This document shows, piece by piece, positions 53,851-64,000 of a stretch of DNA of 64,000 bases. The first letter of the stretch is position 1, and every line of letters begins with the position of its first letter. The stretch is from Massospora cicadina (lineage: Eukaryota > Entomophthoromycota > Entomophthoromycetes > Entomophthorales > Entomophthoraceae): positions 1 through 64,000 of the forward strand of contig JAKSZP010012314.1 of the NCBI GenBank assembly GCA_022478985.1. Reading direction: 5' to 3'. Below the pieces are notes generated by a model. That model was not told the DNA's origin and searched no databases. It worked only from the letters and a program-made list of their open reading frames with translations. Made by a program: the position numbers and the translations under genes.

Positions 53851-54039
53851 GATAATCAATACCAGGTGAGATGAGCGCATTTAATAAACAAGGACAGGAT
53901 TGGGCAAACGCGGTAAAGGGTAGTGGACCTGGATCTGCACCATCCAAATGCACCAAGCGCACAGAAGTAAATGATAAACCAAAGTAAAGATAAAAACCTG
54001 AGTTGGTGCACCCCTCAGGTTTTATGGATTTTCTAGTAA

Positions 54040-55288
54040 AATACTGCAGTTACATGGAAGTGACCCACTCTTAACTGCTGTCATTGGTTGAACATGGAAT
54101 TTATGTATCTTTGGAAACAGTTTCACTGGAAATGTGGGAAAAGTTGGGAAAAGCCCATCCAAAATGATTCCCACAAGCTGTGTACATGACAAGCCACACT
54201 ATCCACTGTGGTTGGGTGTACTTTAGGTTCAAGACATCAGAGGAAGCAAATGAAGCCATAAAGGTCAGAGTAGTAAATTGACTTTCCTGATAGTCAATGT
54301 TTGGTATCAACCAAAATCACACGTTGGACATAAACTAAAGATATATAGTTTACTTTTTGATCATCTTCTGACAACACTGGCACATACAGCAGTCGAGCAC
54401 CATCTCCAGGGGGGCTTGGAATCCTAAAGAGAAATTAAACAATTTGAGATGCAAATATTTTAACTTATACTGACCCTTGATATAGGGAAGGCAATCAAAA
54501 TTATTTCCCCAAACCCAGAGTTAGCAGAGAATCTTACAAAAATCACCCATATTTCATCAATTATTATTGACAGGAAAATATCATTTATTCCATGCAACTG
54601 TAGAGAGTGCACCACCCATATGCAACCACTTTCAGGCCTTTGGGCACAAGATTCTTGACTGTCCCAAAAGGAAGTCCCAAAAGAAATAGAATTATGTGAG
54701 GAGGAATGGGCGAAGATGACTCAGAATATGCTAAAATCACTGATGCCACACAAGCATTTAACCGGGGAGAAATTGGACAAATATAAATTTTTGCTCCAAT
54801 TTCCTTGAAGAAGTGGAAAATGGCCAGACAGGATTGCAAGTTGGCCGCAGCAAGGTAAATAACTCAGTGGAATGATCCATCTCGCTTGAACAGACTCAGA
54901 AAAGTATAAGAACAAGCAACAATGAGCAATGAATTCCACAGAAACACAAGCAGCCAATACAAACAAACATGATTAGGTGAAACCTTATTCAAAAGCAAAT
55001 TTGTCAGCACAGGGGTTGGCACATCCTCTAAAGTTAAGATTTACAACTCAAATGGGATTGAAAACCAAAAATTGAATGTCATACAAAACTGTGCCCAATG
55101 AAACTCACAAGTTCACCGCAATGATAAATTGGAAACAAACAAAGGCAAGAAAGGAACAGAAACAGCAGTAGTGAAAGAAGCAGAATATACCCCAGTGCCT
55201 ACTCATCAATATGACACCAGTAGCAAGGATGAAAAGGTGATCAAAGAGGGTGAGTGAGTAGGGCTGAGGGACCCTGCTAACTGCTCCT
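54040..55288 (+). pseudogene. LINE C ORF1 remnant
   Basis: Aligned with LINE A ORF1: TTTAGGTTCAAGACATCAGAGGAAG at 54222-54246 corresponds to the D-L-G-F-E-S-K-I-A-A-D-E region. ORF1 ends at TGA of 55286-55288 followed by GGTGCA, as in A and B. No frame longer than about 60 codons remains in the right direction; minus-strand frames at 54585-54966 are incidental. Confidence 0.6.
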
Positions 55289-56487
55289 GAGGTGCACCGG
55301 GCGTCTCAGTAGAGATAGAGATACTGAATATAGAAGGATACAGATCCTTAACGTCCTAGGCCAAGAAGTTGAGTCTCCTGTGAAACCCCCTGTGGACAAC
55401 CTGTCTGTGCAGGAAACCCACTGTCCACAGGGAAAGGAGGAGTCATTGGATAACATGCTCTTCCAACAATATAATTTGGGTTGCAACACTGTGGGATGAT
55501 AGTACGTGCAAACCAAGAAATTTTTAAGATCATTATTAAAAAATTCGTTTTTGGATGGCTGCATAATAGCCATTGACTTCTTATGGCACAAAGGGGTGCA
55601 CACAATAGCCAGTATGTACGCACTGAACTGTGAAATGGAGCTTCAAAGTTTCTATTGGCTTTGACACACCTCCATCTTCCAGCAAACACTTTCATTATGG
55701 GAGAAATGAACTTATGGATTACCCCAGACACTTACTGATGGCCACACAAAATGGAGGCACCACAAGGGCATGTGGAACTTAGCGTGCTGGAAGCCACCTT
55801 AAGTCAATATAATTTTTTACTTAAACAGTCACCTCTCCTGCAGAACATGGCACGCCCACATGTGCACATTGGAAAACTTATTTCTATGTCATAAATAGAT
55901 CTAATACTTGCGCCACTGATTTTCTGACACCAGAATTTATAGATTCAAAACTAAAAAATCAAATTCTTCAACCATTAGCTTGTTTTGTTGTCCTCTAAAC
56001 CAGTGAAAAAATTATCCAAGAATCCATAAGGTGCATAATACGCCCAGAAAAATTAGTTCGTCTTTTTCTAATTCACTCCTGGGTGGAGTAAATATCCTCA
56101 ACATGGGATTTTCAAACATCTTTTTGTTCAGACCCACTGATCACATGAGAAAAAACAAGTAATCAATAATACAACAGATTAAACACACAGCATCAAGAAA
56201 ATACAGAGAAAAAAACCTAAAAGATGGTTAAACTTGTTACAGCTATTTTTTCATCAATTTTATGCCCAGAAAGAATAAGGTAGCCTGAACACAGGTCTGA
56301 CGACTGGATACATCAACAGCGGAGACACCCAATCAAGTCATGACCAAAGTACAAAGCTTTTATAAAAAGGTTATATAAAACTGACCCAGTCAAACCAGTG
56401 AAAGTCGGAGAAATCCTTACTGATGCACATATTGACACCATGGCTCAAACCAATTTAATTAACTCAATATTGCATGAGGAATTATGA
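55289..56487 (+). pseudogene. LINE C ORF2, endonuclease part
   Basis: The ORF2 ATG is lost (CCG at the junction). Recognisable blocks: L-N-I-E-G-Y near the start, Q-E-T-H-C-P-Q-G, I-M-G-E-M-N-L-W (usual I-G-D-M-N, with catalytic Asp changed to Glu), A-P-Q-G-H-V-E-L, R-P-H-V-H-I-G and I-D-L-I-L-A-P. Frames break repeatedly. The minus-strand frames at 55277-55731 are complements. Interrupted at 56488. Confidence 0.72.
56483..56487. repeat. Target duplication of the chromovirus, left copy
   Basis: TATGA, against TATGG at 63822-63826. 4 of 5, supported by the LINE A sequence TATGG at the corresponding site. Confidence 0.7.
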
Positions 56488-57915
56488 TGTTGTGGAGATG
56501 GCAGAAGAAGTTTAGACTGGCCTGCCAGTCAGGATGCTTAAGCACCCAAAAAGCAAGCCAGAATGTCAGGGGCATTGCCAATTAAATGACGTTGTATGGA
56601 GCCAGACATTGGGAAATGATGTTTCGTTGGTGTACAATAATAGTGAATATGATCTCAAGAACAAACCAGATTGAGGCCACCCCAGACCCTGGAGGTATTG
56701 CTGCTGGGGGCGGAACCACGGATATGGTTTCAAAAAGTTCACAAGTATACTGGACTAGTTTGACTGGGGAGACAAGGGGTGGATCCTTGCTTAAAATGGT
56801 AGACATAAGGCAACAAGATCCCAGTATATTGTGGTGAAAGTTTGTAATGACAGGGTAAAAATACCAGAAGTATCTAGCTCACTGAATCCAATCTATGATG
56901 GTGTGGGCCATAGTGACCATGAGTACTGGTAGAGCCTATCTGGTGTACAGACTGACGGGCCACCTTGGAAAGGCCATCAGGAATGCGGCCAGAAGGAAAT
57001 CAATAAAATCAAATTTGCTTGGTTTTTTAGGCAAAATTTTATTGCTCAGGAAAAGGAAGAAAATCGACCAACAATTTTCTCAGTGCAATGAAACTTATTA
57101 AATAGTGGTTGATTAATGTGGGGACAAGCTGGGATCAAGGCCCTCAATTTTGACCTAACCAGAGAACTATTTGGGAATGGGGCGGATAAGTTTACTGGGA
57201 ACTGACATCAAATAATTTGGCGGCAGGCTGAGTTGCTGTCAGTTTAACCTTAAACATCTGAACTGAGGCTCAGATACATTTCTGACAGTTGGCATGACAG
57301 CATCTGGCCCAATGAGCAGCGGGAATCTCCCAAGGCCACCCCATGTAGGGGCTGTCCCATTTGGTTGGGAACGGGTTGGGACGCCCCACCTGCCCATGCC
57401 CAGTCGCTGGGCTGCTCATTCTGTCAAAAGCGTTGCATTGGCTGCAATTCCCAATTTGCCAGAAAGGAGCTTTGAACCCTCATCAATGGTGTCTGATGCT
57501 ATTACCTGCCTGTCGGGGATTATCCCTAACAATTTTTAGGGGGGTTGATTTTTCCAATCATATTATTGGCCAAACCAAAGCCGTCGGCAATTTCAACTGA
57601 TTGATCAGTCTTCATCTCTTTCCAACTACATGGGATCCAAACATTGGGCTGGCTCCCACTTAATTTTGGCTGATCAATTTCATTTCAGCAATCTTGGCGC
57701 AGATTTCCTTGATTAACTGTACTAGTTCTGCTGAGGTGAGTGTGGGCACTGGGAAAGGGATCCAAAATTGAAGAGCTGTTACCCAGCGCTCATCTACCAC
57801 GCGGATGAGGTCGCCCTGGGTAACGAGGGGTACAGCCGCCCTCTTTGATACCTTCTTACTTGGGAATGGGAAAAGGGCCCAATAAACAGCCAGGGGACGT
57901 TCCCCAGGAATTACA
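56488..57915 (-). repeat. Chromovirus 3' LTR (left copy)
   Basis: Starts TGTTGTGGAGATGG and ends GGAATTACA. Aligned with 62390-63821 over the whole length at about 85-90 percent by eye. Plus-strand frames inside it (56586-56837, 57294-57539) are shared with the other LTR but show no recognisable domain. Confidence 0.88.
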
Positions 57916-57930
57916 TTACCCTTTCATTTT
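57916..57930 (-). other. Chromovirus polypurine tract
   Basis: Minus strand: AAAAAATGAAAGGGTAA immediately before the LTR start TGTAATTCC. Confidence 0.7.
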
Positions 57931-58267
57931 TTAAAGGAAGGGCTCCACCACTGGGAAACTGCACAAGGGCAACATTCTTGTGCTCCTTGGGTAACTTGAT
58001 CGCCATTACCATCGTGACTTTTTGGGGAGGGTGGGGAGCATCATAATGGGATTTGTTGAATGCTTTAACCAGTTCCATACAGTTGACACAATCGCGCGCC
58101 TTAGCCCAACTGTTCTCATAGGCCAGATACCCTTTCCAAGCCACAAGATATTGAACAGACCATTGGGACTTATGGGATGCCAGGATATTTACCATCTCAG
58201 CCTCTTCTGCATCCTCAATGATGATCTGTTCAGGTTCTGTGGGGACCATACCCTTGAAGGGCGACAA
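57930..58267 (-). pseudogene. Chromodomain at the integrase C-terminus
   Basis: The minus-strand frame contains E-E-A-E-M-V-N-I-L-A-S-H, W-S-V-Q-Y-L-V-A-W-K-G-Y and E-N-S-W, then a helix E-L-V-K-A-F-N. This is the standard chromodomain pattern (three strands, then helix), with aromatic Trp and Tyr positions kept. Chromodomains of chromoviral integrases direct insertion towards chromatin carrying methylated histones. The frame is slightly offset from the preceding integrase piece. Confidence 0.85.
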
Positions 58268-58297
58268 CTGGGAAACGTGTAAGATGGGTTACTGCTT

Positions 58298-58606
58298 TCA
58301 GTGAGCTGGAAGCTTCAACCGGAATGCACCATTGTTTAAGACCTCCTCCACCAAATGGGGGCCTGAACGCTTACTTGCGAACCTATGAGAAGGGGCTTGA
58401 ATTTGTAAATGGCAGGTATTGAGCATAACATAGGAGCCCGATGTTAGATTGTGACCTGAGAGCTGCTTGAAATCCACAAACCACCTGTAGTTGTCAATAG
58501 CTTTGGTGAGGTGTTCCCGCACTAAGGATTGAGTTGACCTAATATGCTCAGCGTGATCCGCGGCAGCTTGAACCTTAGGCCACAAGCAAGGTCTAACCAA
58601 AAACAA
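58298..58606 (-). pseudogene. Integrase C-terminal GPY/F-like region
   Basis: Includes G-S-Y-V-M-L-N-T and R-F-A-S-K-R-S-G-P-H-L-V-E-E-V-L-N-N-G-A, corresponding to the L-x-P-K-x-x-G-P-F/Y motif between integrase core and chromodomain. One frame break on either side. Confidence 0.78.
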
Positions 58607-58624
58607 AAGATTATAAACCCAATG

Positions 58625-59590
58625 TCACTTTGTAGGTAGAAAATCCTGTGGACGCGTGAGTCCCATTGTTATAAGAAAATTGAAAGAGGGGAGGTTGTTG
58701 GCCCAGGTGTCCTGTGCAGCTGTAGCATAGCAACGCAGGTACTGTTCAAGTACTTGGTTAACTCGCTCAGTCTGTCCATCAGAATGGGGATGATATGCTG
58801 TAGAATGACATGGGAATATTTTTAGGATAGATAGGAGTTCACTCCAAAACCGCACCATGAACTGAGAATTACAGTCACTGATGATCTCCTGTGGGAGACC
58901 AAACATTGAGAACATGTGGCGTACAAAAAGGTGAGTGGTTTCCACTGACATAATAGCAGAAGTACAAGGAATAAAGAGGGAAAATTTAGTGAAACGATCT
59001 ACCACCACCATCACCGCTGTGAACCCATTAGAGCAGGGGAGTTTGACAATAAAGTCCATGGACACCAATGTCCATGGACCCTCCGCCTGCTGTAAGGGGT
59101 GCAAAAGGCCATTTCTACCAGAGCGGTCTGACTTAGCCAAAGCACAAATGACGCAGTCAGTGATCCAGGCCAGAACTTCTTTTGTCAAACCCGCCCAATT
59201 GTATGTCTGCTTGATCAATTTGATGCATTTCTTATTGCCAGGATGGCTGACCATGGGGGGATCGTGATGTGTGAAGAATACCTCGGTTCTGAAGGAGGGA
59301 GGAGCCCAGGCGTGTGACCAAAAATAAATAAGACCCTCCTCCAATGAGTATAGGGAGTGTTTATGATTTTGGTGAGATAACTGCTCAACTAACTCCACGC
59401 CCTCAGGGCAGGCCATTTGACTGGCTAAGACCTGAGCAACTAGCAGGGTGTTGGGAGCCAGAGCGATGGAAGAAATGACAGTGGGGACAATTGGCAGGAT
59501 TTGGGTGGCAGGAATCATGGTAACGAGATTCACTTCCTCTGGGTCCAAGGAACAGTGGGTGGGGCTGCGACTTAGAAAATTGGGAAGCAC
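58625..59590 (-). pseudogene. Chromovirus integrase zinc domain and catalytic core
   Basis: A 321-codon uninterrupted frame. Zinc-binding H-P-G-N-K-K ... C-V-I-C (about residues 112-150), core Asp in S-M-D-F-I-V-K-L-P, second Asp in I-I-S-D-C-N-S-Q-F, Glu in Q-T-E-R-V-N-Q, all present. D-G-Q-T-E-R-V-N-Q-x-L-E-Q-Y-L-R is typical of fungal chromoviruses. Family members usually have S-D-R-G-S where this has S-D-C-N-S. Continues to the GPY/F-like piece after a short break near 58615. Confidence 0.88.
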
Positions 59591-59649
59591 GTTGAGCGCA
59601 CCTTTTATGAACTCATATTTGAAATTAAAACTGCACAGGTTCTTATAGG

Positions 59650-60010
59650 TTCAGGCTTTCTGGTGCACCAATTTTTGGGGTTTGTGACTATACAAGAGAG
59701 CATGGTGATCCATACGGACCATTAACTCATTTTGAGCACCCTGTAAATGGTACCTCCAATGAGTTAATGCTTATGCTATGGCTGCCAACTCCTTGTCATA
59801 GATGGCCCAAGACTGCTCCATAGAAGTGAACTTCCAGAAAAAATAGGCGACTGGGTGTTCCAAGCCATCGTACTCTTGGAGCAACACTGCCCCCACTGCT
59901 ATTGATGAGGCGTTGCAAGCAACGATATAAAGCTTGGCGGGATTGGAATGTTTCAAAATGGGAGGGGACACAAACACTTCTTTGATCAAATCAAATGCCT
60001 GTTGTCATCT
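59650..60010 (-). pseudogene. Chromovirus RNase H remnant
   Basis: Minus-strand 59771-59989 has V-A-C-N-A-S-S-I-A-V-G-A-V-L-L-Q and S-W-A-I-Y-D-K-E-L-A-A-I. The first catalytic Asp (family D-A-S) is Asn here; the Glu is present. The rest of the domain is broken. Confidence 0.75.
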
Positions 60011-60139
60011 GGGTGTCCAATGAAATAGTACATTCTTCCCTGTAAGTGGGTGAATTGGGGCAGCAAGCTGGGAAAGTGCCGAGGAAAATTTATTTAGGAA
60101 AATAAAGGGTTTCGAGAAGCTCTGTATTTGTTTCTAGGT

Positions 60140-60870
60140 AGTCAGGGTTGGCCATTCTCGGATAGCATCCAACTTATTGGGAGGTATTGCGTAAACATCT
60201 TTAAGGATGAGGTTCCTGAGAAAGGTAACCTCCTCCTTATAGAACTCACACTTGGAAGGCTTGACGAACAATCCTGCCTTATGCAAGGCGGCCACAACTG
60301 CTTCCAAGTCAGTATCATGTTGTTCAGTGGTCGGGGATGAACCAGAATGTCATTGATATATGCAACTGCACAAGTAAACTGGAGGTCACCCATTACATTG
60401 TTGATCATATTCTGAAGCATAGCGGGAGTATTCTTCAGCTCAAAGGGCATCATGCAGAATTGGAAAATACCTCGCTTCATCCATATTGCTGTTAACCATT
60501 CTTGCCCTTTCATTATCTAAATCTGGTTAAAAGCGTTCACTAGATCCAACTTAGAAAACACATGGGGTTTGGCGATTGCCTGGCTGATCGTCTGTTCCAG
60601 AAGCAAGGGGTAGGGATCAGAAACCGTCACTTTGTTTAATGGCCGTAATTTATTCATGGATGGAGGGAACCATCAGCTTTTTTGGTGAAGATGATGGGGG
60701 ACACGACTGGTGAGGTCTCATTGAACAGCCACCCTTTTTTCAGCATATCGTCGAACCAAGTGTTGATATCAATCTCTTCCTCTGTTGTATGGGGATACAA
60801 CGGACAGTTGATATACACCAACACCACGGTCGTTCAAAATCCACAGTTGAACTTAGTGTGAGGAGGCTGA
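60140..60870 (-). pseudogene. Chromovirus reverse transcriptase, active site mutated
   Basis: Blocks: D-G-S-L-H-P and S-D-P-Y-P-L-L-L-E-Q (60600-60700, with shifts), K-L-D-L-V-N-A-F-N (about 60530-60560), then frame 60142-60513 with F-Q-F-C-M-M-P-F-E-L-K-N-T-P-A and active site Y-I-N-D-I-L in place of Y-x-D-D. Asp-to-Asn at the metal site should abolish activity. At least three frame breaks. Confidence 0.8.
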
Positions 60871-60998
60871 CGATCCACCTTTTTAGAGTTGAAGATACTT
60901 TGATAGTGCATTAAGCTTTTGGGAAACTGGCCAGTATGCCCGCAGGAGTGACGAGGGAAGTAATAGAACTGGGCCTTGTGTTTTCTTAGGAGTGTCTA

Positions 60999-61688
60999 TC
61001 AGAGGGAATTTACCCGCCAGTTGATCATTGACAAATGACAACATATTAGACTCCAAGTGAATCTTGACATGTTGTTAGCGCCACCATCCCACTCCAAGAT
61101 CACCGGAAACACCAAGTTCAGCATAGCAGAGAAATGATCACAGAAGCTAAACTGGTGTACCAAAAAAGGTACTGGCTGACGGATGACATATGAGGTCTGG
61201 GAGGCAGAAAAAGCCACCATCACCAAGGGACCCGCGTCCATGTCCAGTTCTAATTGTTGGGCCAACTCGACACTCATGAAGTTACCCATGGCCTCAGTAT
61301 CCACCAGGGCCTCAAAGGAGACATGGTGGGAACTGACACTAATCTTCATAGGCAATAAGAAATATGCGAAGTTTTGTTTATTGGAAGATTTGATTGATTC
61401 TATTGCGACTGAAGAAATAACTGGCAAATTGGGGAAAAGGTTGGGGACTTTCACTGGAGCAAAAATTGGAAATATGAGGGTGGGAGAGCCGACTTCCTCC
61501 ATCTGGGCTTTTAAGGATTCATTTACAGGTGAATTAGAGTCAGCCACCTCGGACACAGGATTTGCAACAGGATTGGCAACTGGATCCATTTCTGGTTCGA
61601 AGGTAGACACTTTGTCCAATTCTTCATTAGGTAATCCTATCATAGAAATTTCTCTTCTGATAGCTGGAAGCATGGCGGGGAAAGGCAT
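60999..61688 (-). pseudogene. Chromovirus gag-pol junction and protease
   Basis: A 229-codon frame. The N-terminal half is low-complexity with a V-A-N-P-V-A-N-P-V repeat. The protease follows: F-E-A-L-V-D-T-E-A-M-G-N-F-M-S, where fungal relatives have A-L-x-D-S/T-G-A-T-G-N-F-I. The Gly after D-T is Glu, probably inactivating. Downstream strand L-V-M-V-A-F-S is in place. The plus-strand frame 61183-61767 is its complement. Confidence 0.78.
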
Positions 61689-61699
61689 TAATAGTAGTT

Positions 61700-62388
61700 G
61701 CGGTTTAACATATTTGATCTACTGTTCCTTGTACGGTAGACAAGGCCTCATGATGAGCAGAAACTGAATCCAAACTTGATCTAAAGTCTTCCTGAAGCAT
61801 ATCATTAGAGAGGCCTAGTGCAGGAGCTAGTTCTCAGAAGGTAAAGATCAAAGAAGCCAAGCTAGGGGCTTCAGCCATGGCATAGAGCAATCTGAATAGG
61901 TGGTCTGAGCATGACACAGGGGCTTTAATGGCAGCTGATATGACATCCATTAGTGGAGTGGGGTCCCCCACTTGTGAGGAAGAGCACAGAAGGCCTCTAA
62001 CCCAACGGCGGTCGTCTCCTTCCACCGCGTCCAATAATGCAACCCCTTTTGGGCATGAGATAACGCGGAGGCGTTATTAAGTGCAATCGCTGAACGCATT
62101 TGCACCTCAGCGAGGGTGTTAAGAACTTGATTGGCTATCTCACAGTAAAGAACACGTGAACTTCCTTCTGGACTAGTGGGAGGGGGAGGAGTAACAATCC
62201 GCGCAGCTTGGTCAGTCTGAAGGAATTTCTCCATGGTAGAGCAGATACTATTCCCAAAGTTGGCAAGTAACCAAATAAACAAAAAAAGCAGGCTACTGAT
62301 TGCACATTCATTTGGTAAAGGGTAACCACTGCAGCGCCCACCTTGGAAGAGCAGGTCGGAAGTGCTGGAAACAATGATTGGTCAAAAA
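61700..62388 (-). pseudogene. Chromovirus gag remnant
   Basis: The minus-strand frame 61950-62282 probably starts at M-E-K-F-L-Q-T-D (about 62235) and gives V-L-N-T-L-A-E-V-Q-M-R-S-A-I. The next piece (61834-62034) gives T-P-L-M-D-V-I-S-A-A-I-K-A-P. Short for gag; no CCHC seen. The primer site next to the right LTR could not be assigned to a tRNA. Confidence 0.55.
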
Positions 62389-62389
62389 T

Positions 62390-63821
62390 TCATGGAAACA
62401 GCAGAAGAAGTTTAGACCAGCCTGCCAGTTGGGATGTGTAAGCAACCAAAAAAACATGCCAGAATTCCAGGATCATTGCTAATCAAATAACATTGTATGG
62501 AGCTGGACATTGGGAAATGACAAATCGTTGGTGTATGACAATATTAAATATGATCCCAAGCACAAACTAAATTGAGGCCACCCCAGACCCTGGAGGTCTT
62601 GCTGCAGGGGGCAGAACCAGGGATATGGTTTTAACAAGTTCACCAGTATAATGGACTGGTTCAACTGGGGAGACAAGGGGGCAGATCCTTGCTTGAGGAC
62701 GGTGGACATAAGTCCACAAATTCCCAGTATATTGTTGGTGAAAGTTTTTAAAGACAGGAAAAAATTGCCAGAAGTATCTAGCTCGCTGAATCCAATATAT
62801 TACGGTGGGGGCCAAGTGACCATGAGTACTGGTAGAGCCCATCTGGTGTACAGACTGAAGGGCCACCATGGAAAAGCCATCAGTAATGTGGCCAGAAGGA
62901 AATCAATAAAATCAAAATTGATTGGTTTTTTGAGGCAAAATTTTATCACAAAGGAAAATGAAGAAAATCGACCAACAATTTTCTCAGTGCAATGCAACTG
63001 ATTAAATAGTGGTCAATTGATGCGGGAACAAGCCAGGATTGAGACCCTCAATTTTGACCTAAATGGCAAATTATTCAGGAATTGGGCGGATAAGTTCACT
63101 GGGAACTGACATCAAAGAATTTGGCATCAGGCTGAGTTGCTTTTGGTTTGACCTCAAACATCTGAACTGAGGCTCAGCTACGTTTCTGATGGTTGGCACA
63201 ATGGTGTTTGGCCTGATGAGCAGCGGGAATCTCCCAAGGCCACCCCATGTAGGGGCTGTCCCATTTGGTTGGGAACAGGTTTTGGACGCCCAACCCGCCC
63301 ACGCCCAGTCTCTGGGCTGTCCATTTGGTCAAAAGCATTGCATCAGCTGCAACGCCTGATTTGCCAGAAGGGAACTTTGAACCCTCATCAATGGTGTCTG
63401 ATGCTATTACCTGCCCATTGAGGATGATCCCCAACGATTTTGAGGGGGGATTGATTTTTCCAAGCATATTATTGGCCAAACCAAAACTTTCAGCGATTCC
63501 AGCTGATTGCTCAGTCTTCATCCCTTTGCATCTACACGAGATCCAAACATTGGGCTGCTCCCACTCAATTTTGGGCCAATCAATTTCATTTTGGCGATCT
63601 CAGCGCAGATTTCCCTGATTAACTGTACTAGTTCTGTTAAGGTGAGTGTGGACACTGGTGGAGGGATCCAAAGTGGAAGAGCTGTTACCCAGCACTCATC
63701 TACCATGTGGGCGAGGTCGCCCTGGGTGATGGGGGGCACAGCCATCCTCTTTGATACCTTATTACTTGGGAATGGGAAAAGGTCCCAATTAACGGCCAGG
63801 AGACGTTCCTCAGGACTTACA
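62390..63821 (-). repeat. Chromovirus 5' LTR (right copy)
   Basis: Aligned with 56488-57915; ends GGACTTACA. The inner boundary is approximate (62389-62392). Confidence 0.85.
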
Positions 63822-63826
63822 TATGG

Positions 63827-64000
63827 AGAGTGGTGTGCAGTGCACCACAAGGGAAATGTCTTGGATCTTATGGGCTTCCCTATAAATTTATATAAAAAAT
63901 ATTTTAATAACATCTCTAATATTTCTAGCTTACATGAATAAGTGCATTATGGAAACATGCCTTCTACCCATAGTTAAAGAAGCATACACAGTCACTATTC
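63827..64000 (+). pseudogene. LINE C ORF2, start of reverse transcriptase (runs off window)
   Basis: Resumes after the chromovirus. F-Y-K-K-Y-F-N-N-I-S region: TTATATAAAAAATATTTTAATAA (63886-63908) corresponds to 40168-40195 of LINE A, and TAGTTAAAGAAGCATACACAGTCAC corresponds to 40253-40280. The window ends before the RT active site. Confidence 0.72.

Larger units (their letters stand above)
56488..63821 (-). mobile_element. Chromovirus: Ty3-like element with integrase chromodomain
   Basis: Direct LTRs of about 1.43 kb (56488-57915 and about 62390-63821) surround a minus-strand internal region: gag fragment, protease, RT, RNase H, integrase, GPY/F-like region, chromodomain, polypurine tract. 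Target duplication TATGA/TATGG. Integrase and chromodomain frames are long and nearly clean, while protease, RT and RNase H have catalytic-residue changes (DTE, YIND, NAS). It is a distinct lineage with no other copy here. It sits in LINE C in the opposite orientation. Confidence 0.9.
53855..64000 (+). mobile_element. LINE C: L1-like element, old, split by a chromovirus, runs off the window
   Basis: Homologous to LINE A from near its 5' region: TTTGATAATC at about 53848 corresponds to 37313. It continues through ORF1, the junction (about 55286), the endonuclease and into the RT. Endonuclease to linker lies left of 56488 and RT resumes at 63827. Removing the chromovirus gives AATTATGGAGAG..., matching LINE A's AATTATGGACTAC at 40099. 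Much more decayed than A or B. Confidence 0.78.

Noticed and set aside
56586..57600. Frames inside the chromovirus LTRs as genes
   Set aside because: Present in both LTRs but without recognisable domain or consistent preservation.
1..64000. CRISPR arrays, tRNA or rRNA genes, bacterial operons, telomeric repeats, endogenous virus with envelope gene
   Set aside because: None seen. The direct repeats are LTRs and target duplications, and no envelope-like frame follows any integrase.

Overview
The window is eukaryotic repeat DNA with no recognisable host gene. It is a multi-layered nest of LTR and non-LTR retrotransposons, almost all decayed. No bacterial gene, tRNA, rRNA or CRISPR array was seen. 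A filamentous fungus, most likely a basidiomycete (possibly a rust relative), is suggested by three things: a chromodomain Ty3-type element with a fungal-style integrase, many non-chromoviral Ty3-like copies, and apparent TCG/CpG-biased decay. This is inference; another repeat-rich eukaryote is possible.

Layout. (1) 1212-11194: minus-strand Ty3-like element G1, carrying two plus-strand ORF1-only elements (HAL1-like #1 at 4742-6656 and #2 at 9262-11176). (2) 12676-22312: minus-strand HAL1-like #3, split by plus-strand Ty3-like element G2 (13899-21640). G2 itself holds a truncated HAL1-like #4 and a solo LTR with a perfect CCCAG target duplication. (3) 23851 to about 52500: very old minus-strand Ty3-like element G3, exploded by HAL1-like #5 (which hosts a young element Y at 26840-32944), HAL1-like #6, LINE A (+, 37246-42513), LINE B (-, 42942-48207) and HAL1-like #7. 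(4) From about 53855 to the end: LINE C (+), split by a chromovirus at 56488-63821.

Most interesting system. There are seven copies of a roughly 1.9-kb family encoding only an ORF1-like protein (RRM-like segment, CX2CX4HX4C zinc knuckle, helical C-terminal part). Its 5' and 3' ends resemble those of the L1-like LINEs A and B, and several copies have 15-20-bp target duplications. It looks like a fungal counterpart of mammalian HAL1 'half-LINEs': no endonuclease or reverse transcriptase of its own, presumably mobilised by the LINE ORF2 protein. Copies share a short 5' hairpin, with pair-preserving changes in one copy, and an acidic W-D-L-L-D-E-I-D-E-S-G motif absent from the LINE ORF1 remnants read here.

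The three G elements and Y share one primer-binding-site sequence (TGGTGCTCACTACAGGGG), so they probably used the same tRNA primer. Insertion order is readable from nesting and target duplications, and two empty sites can be checked against intact homologues inside the window. All boundaries and identities are by eye.
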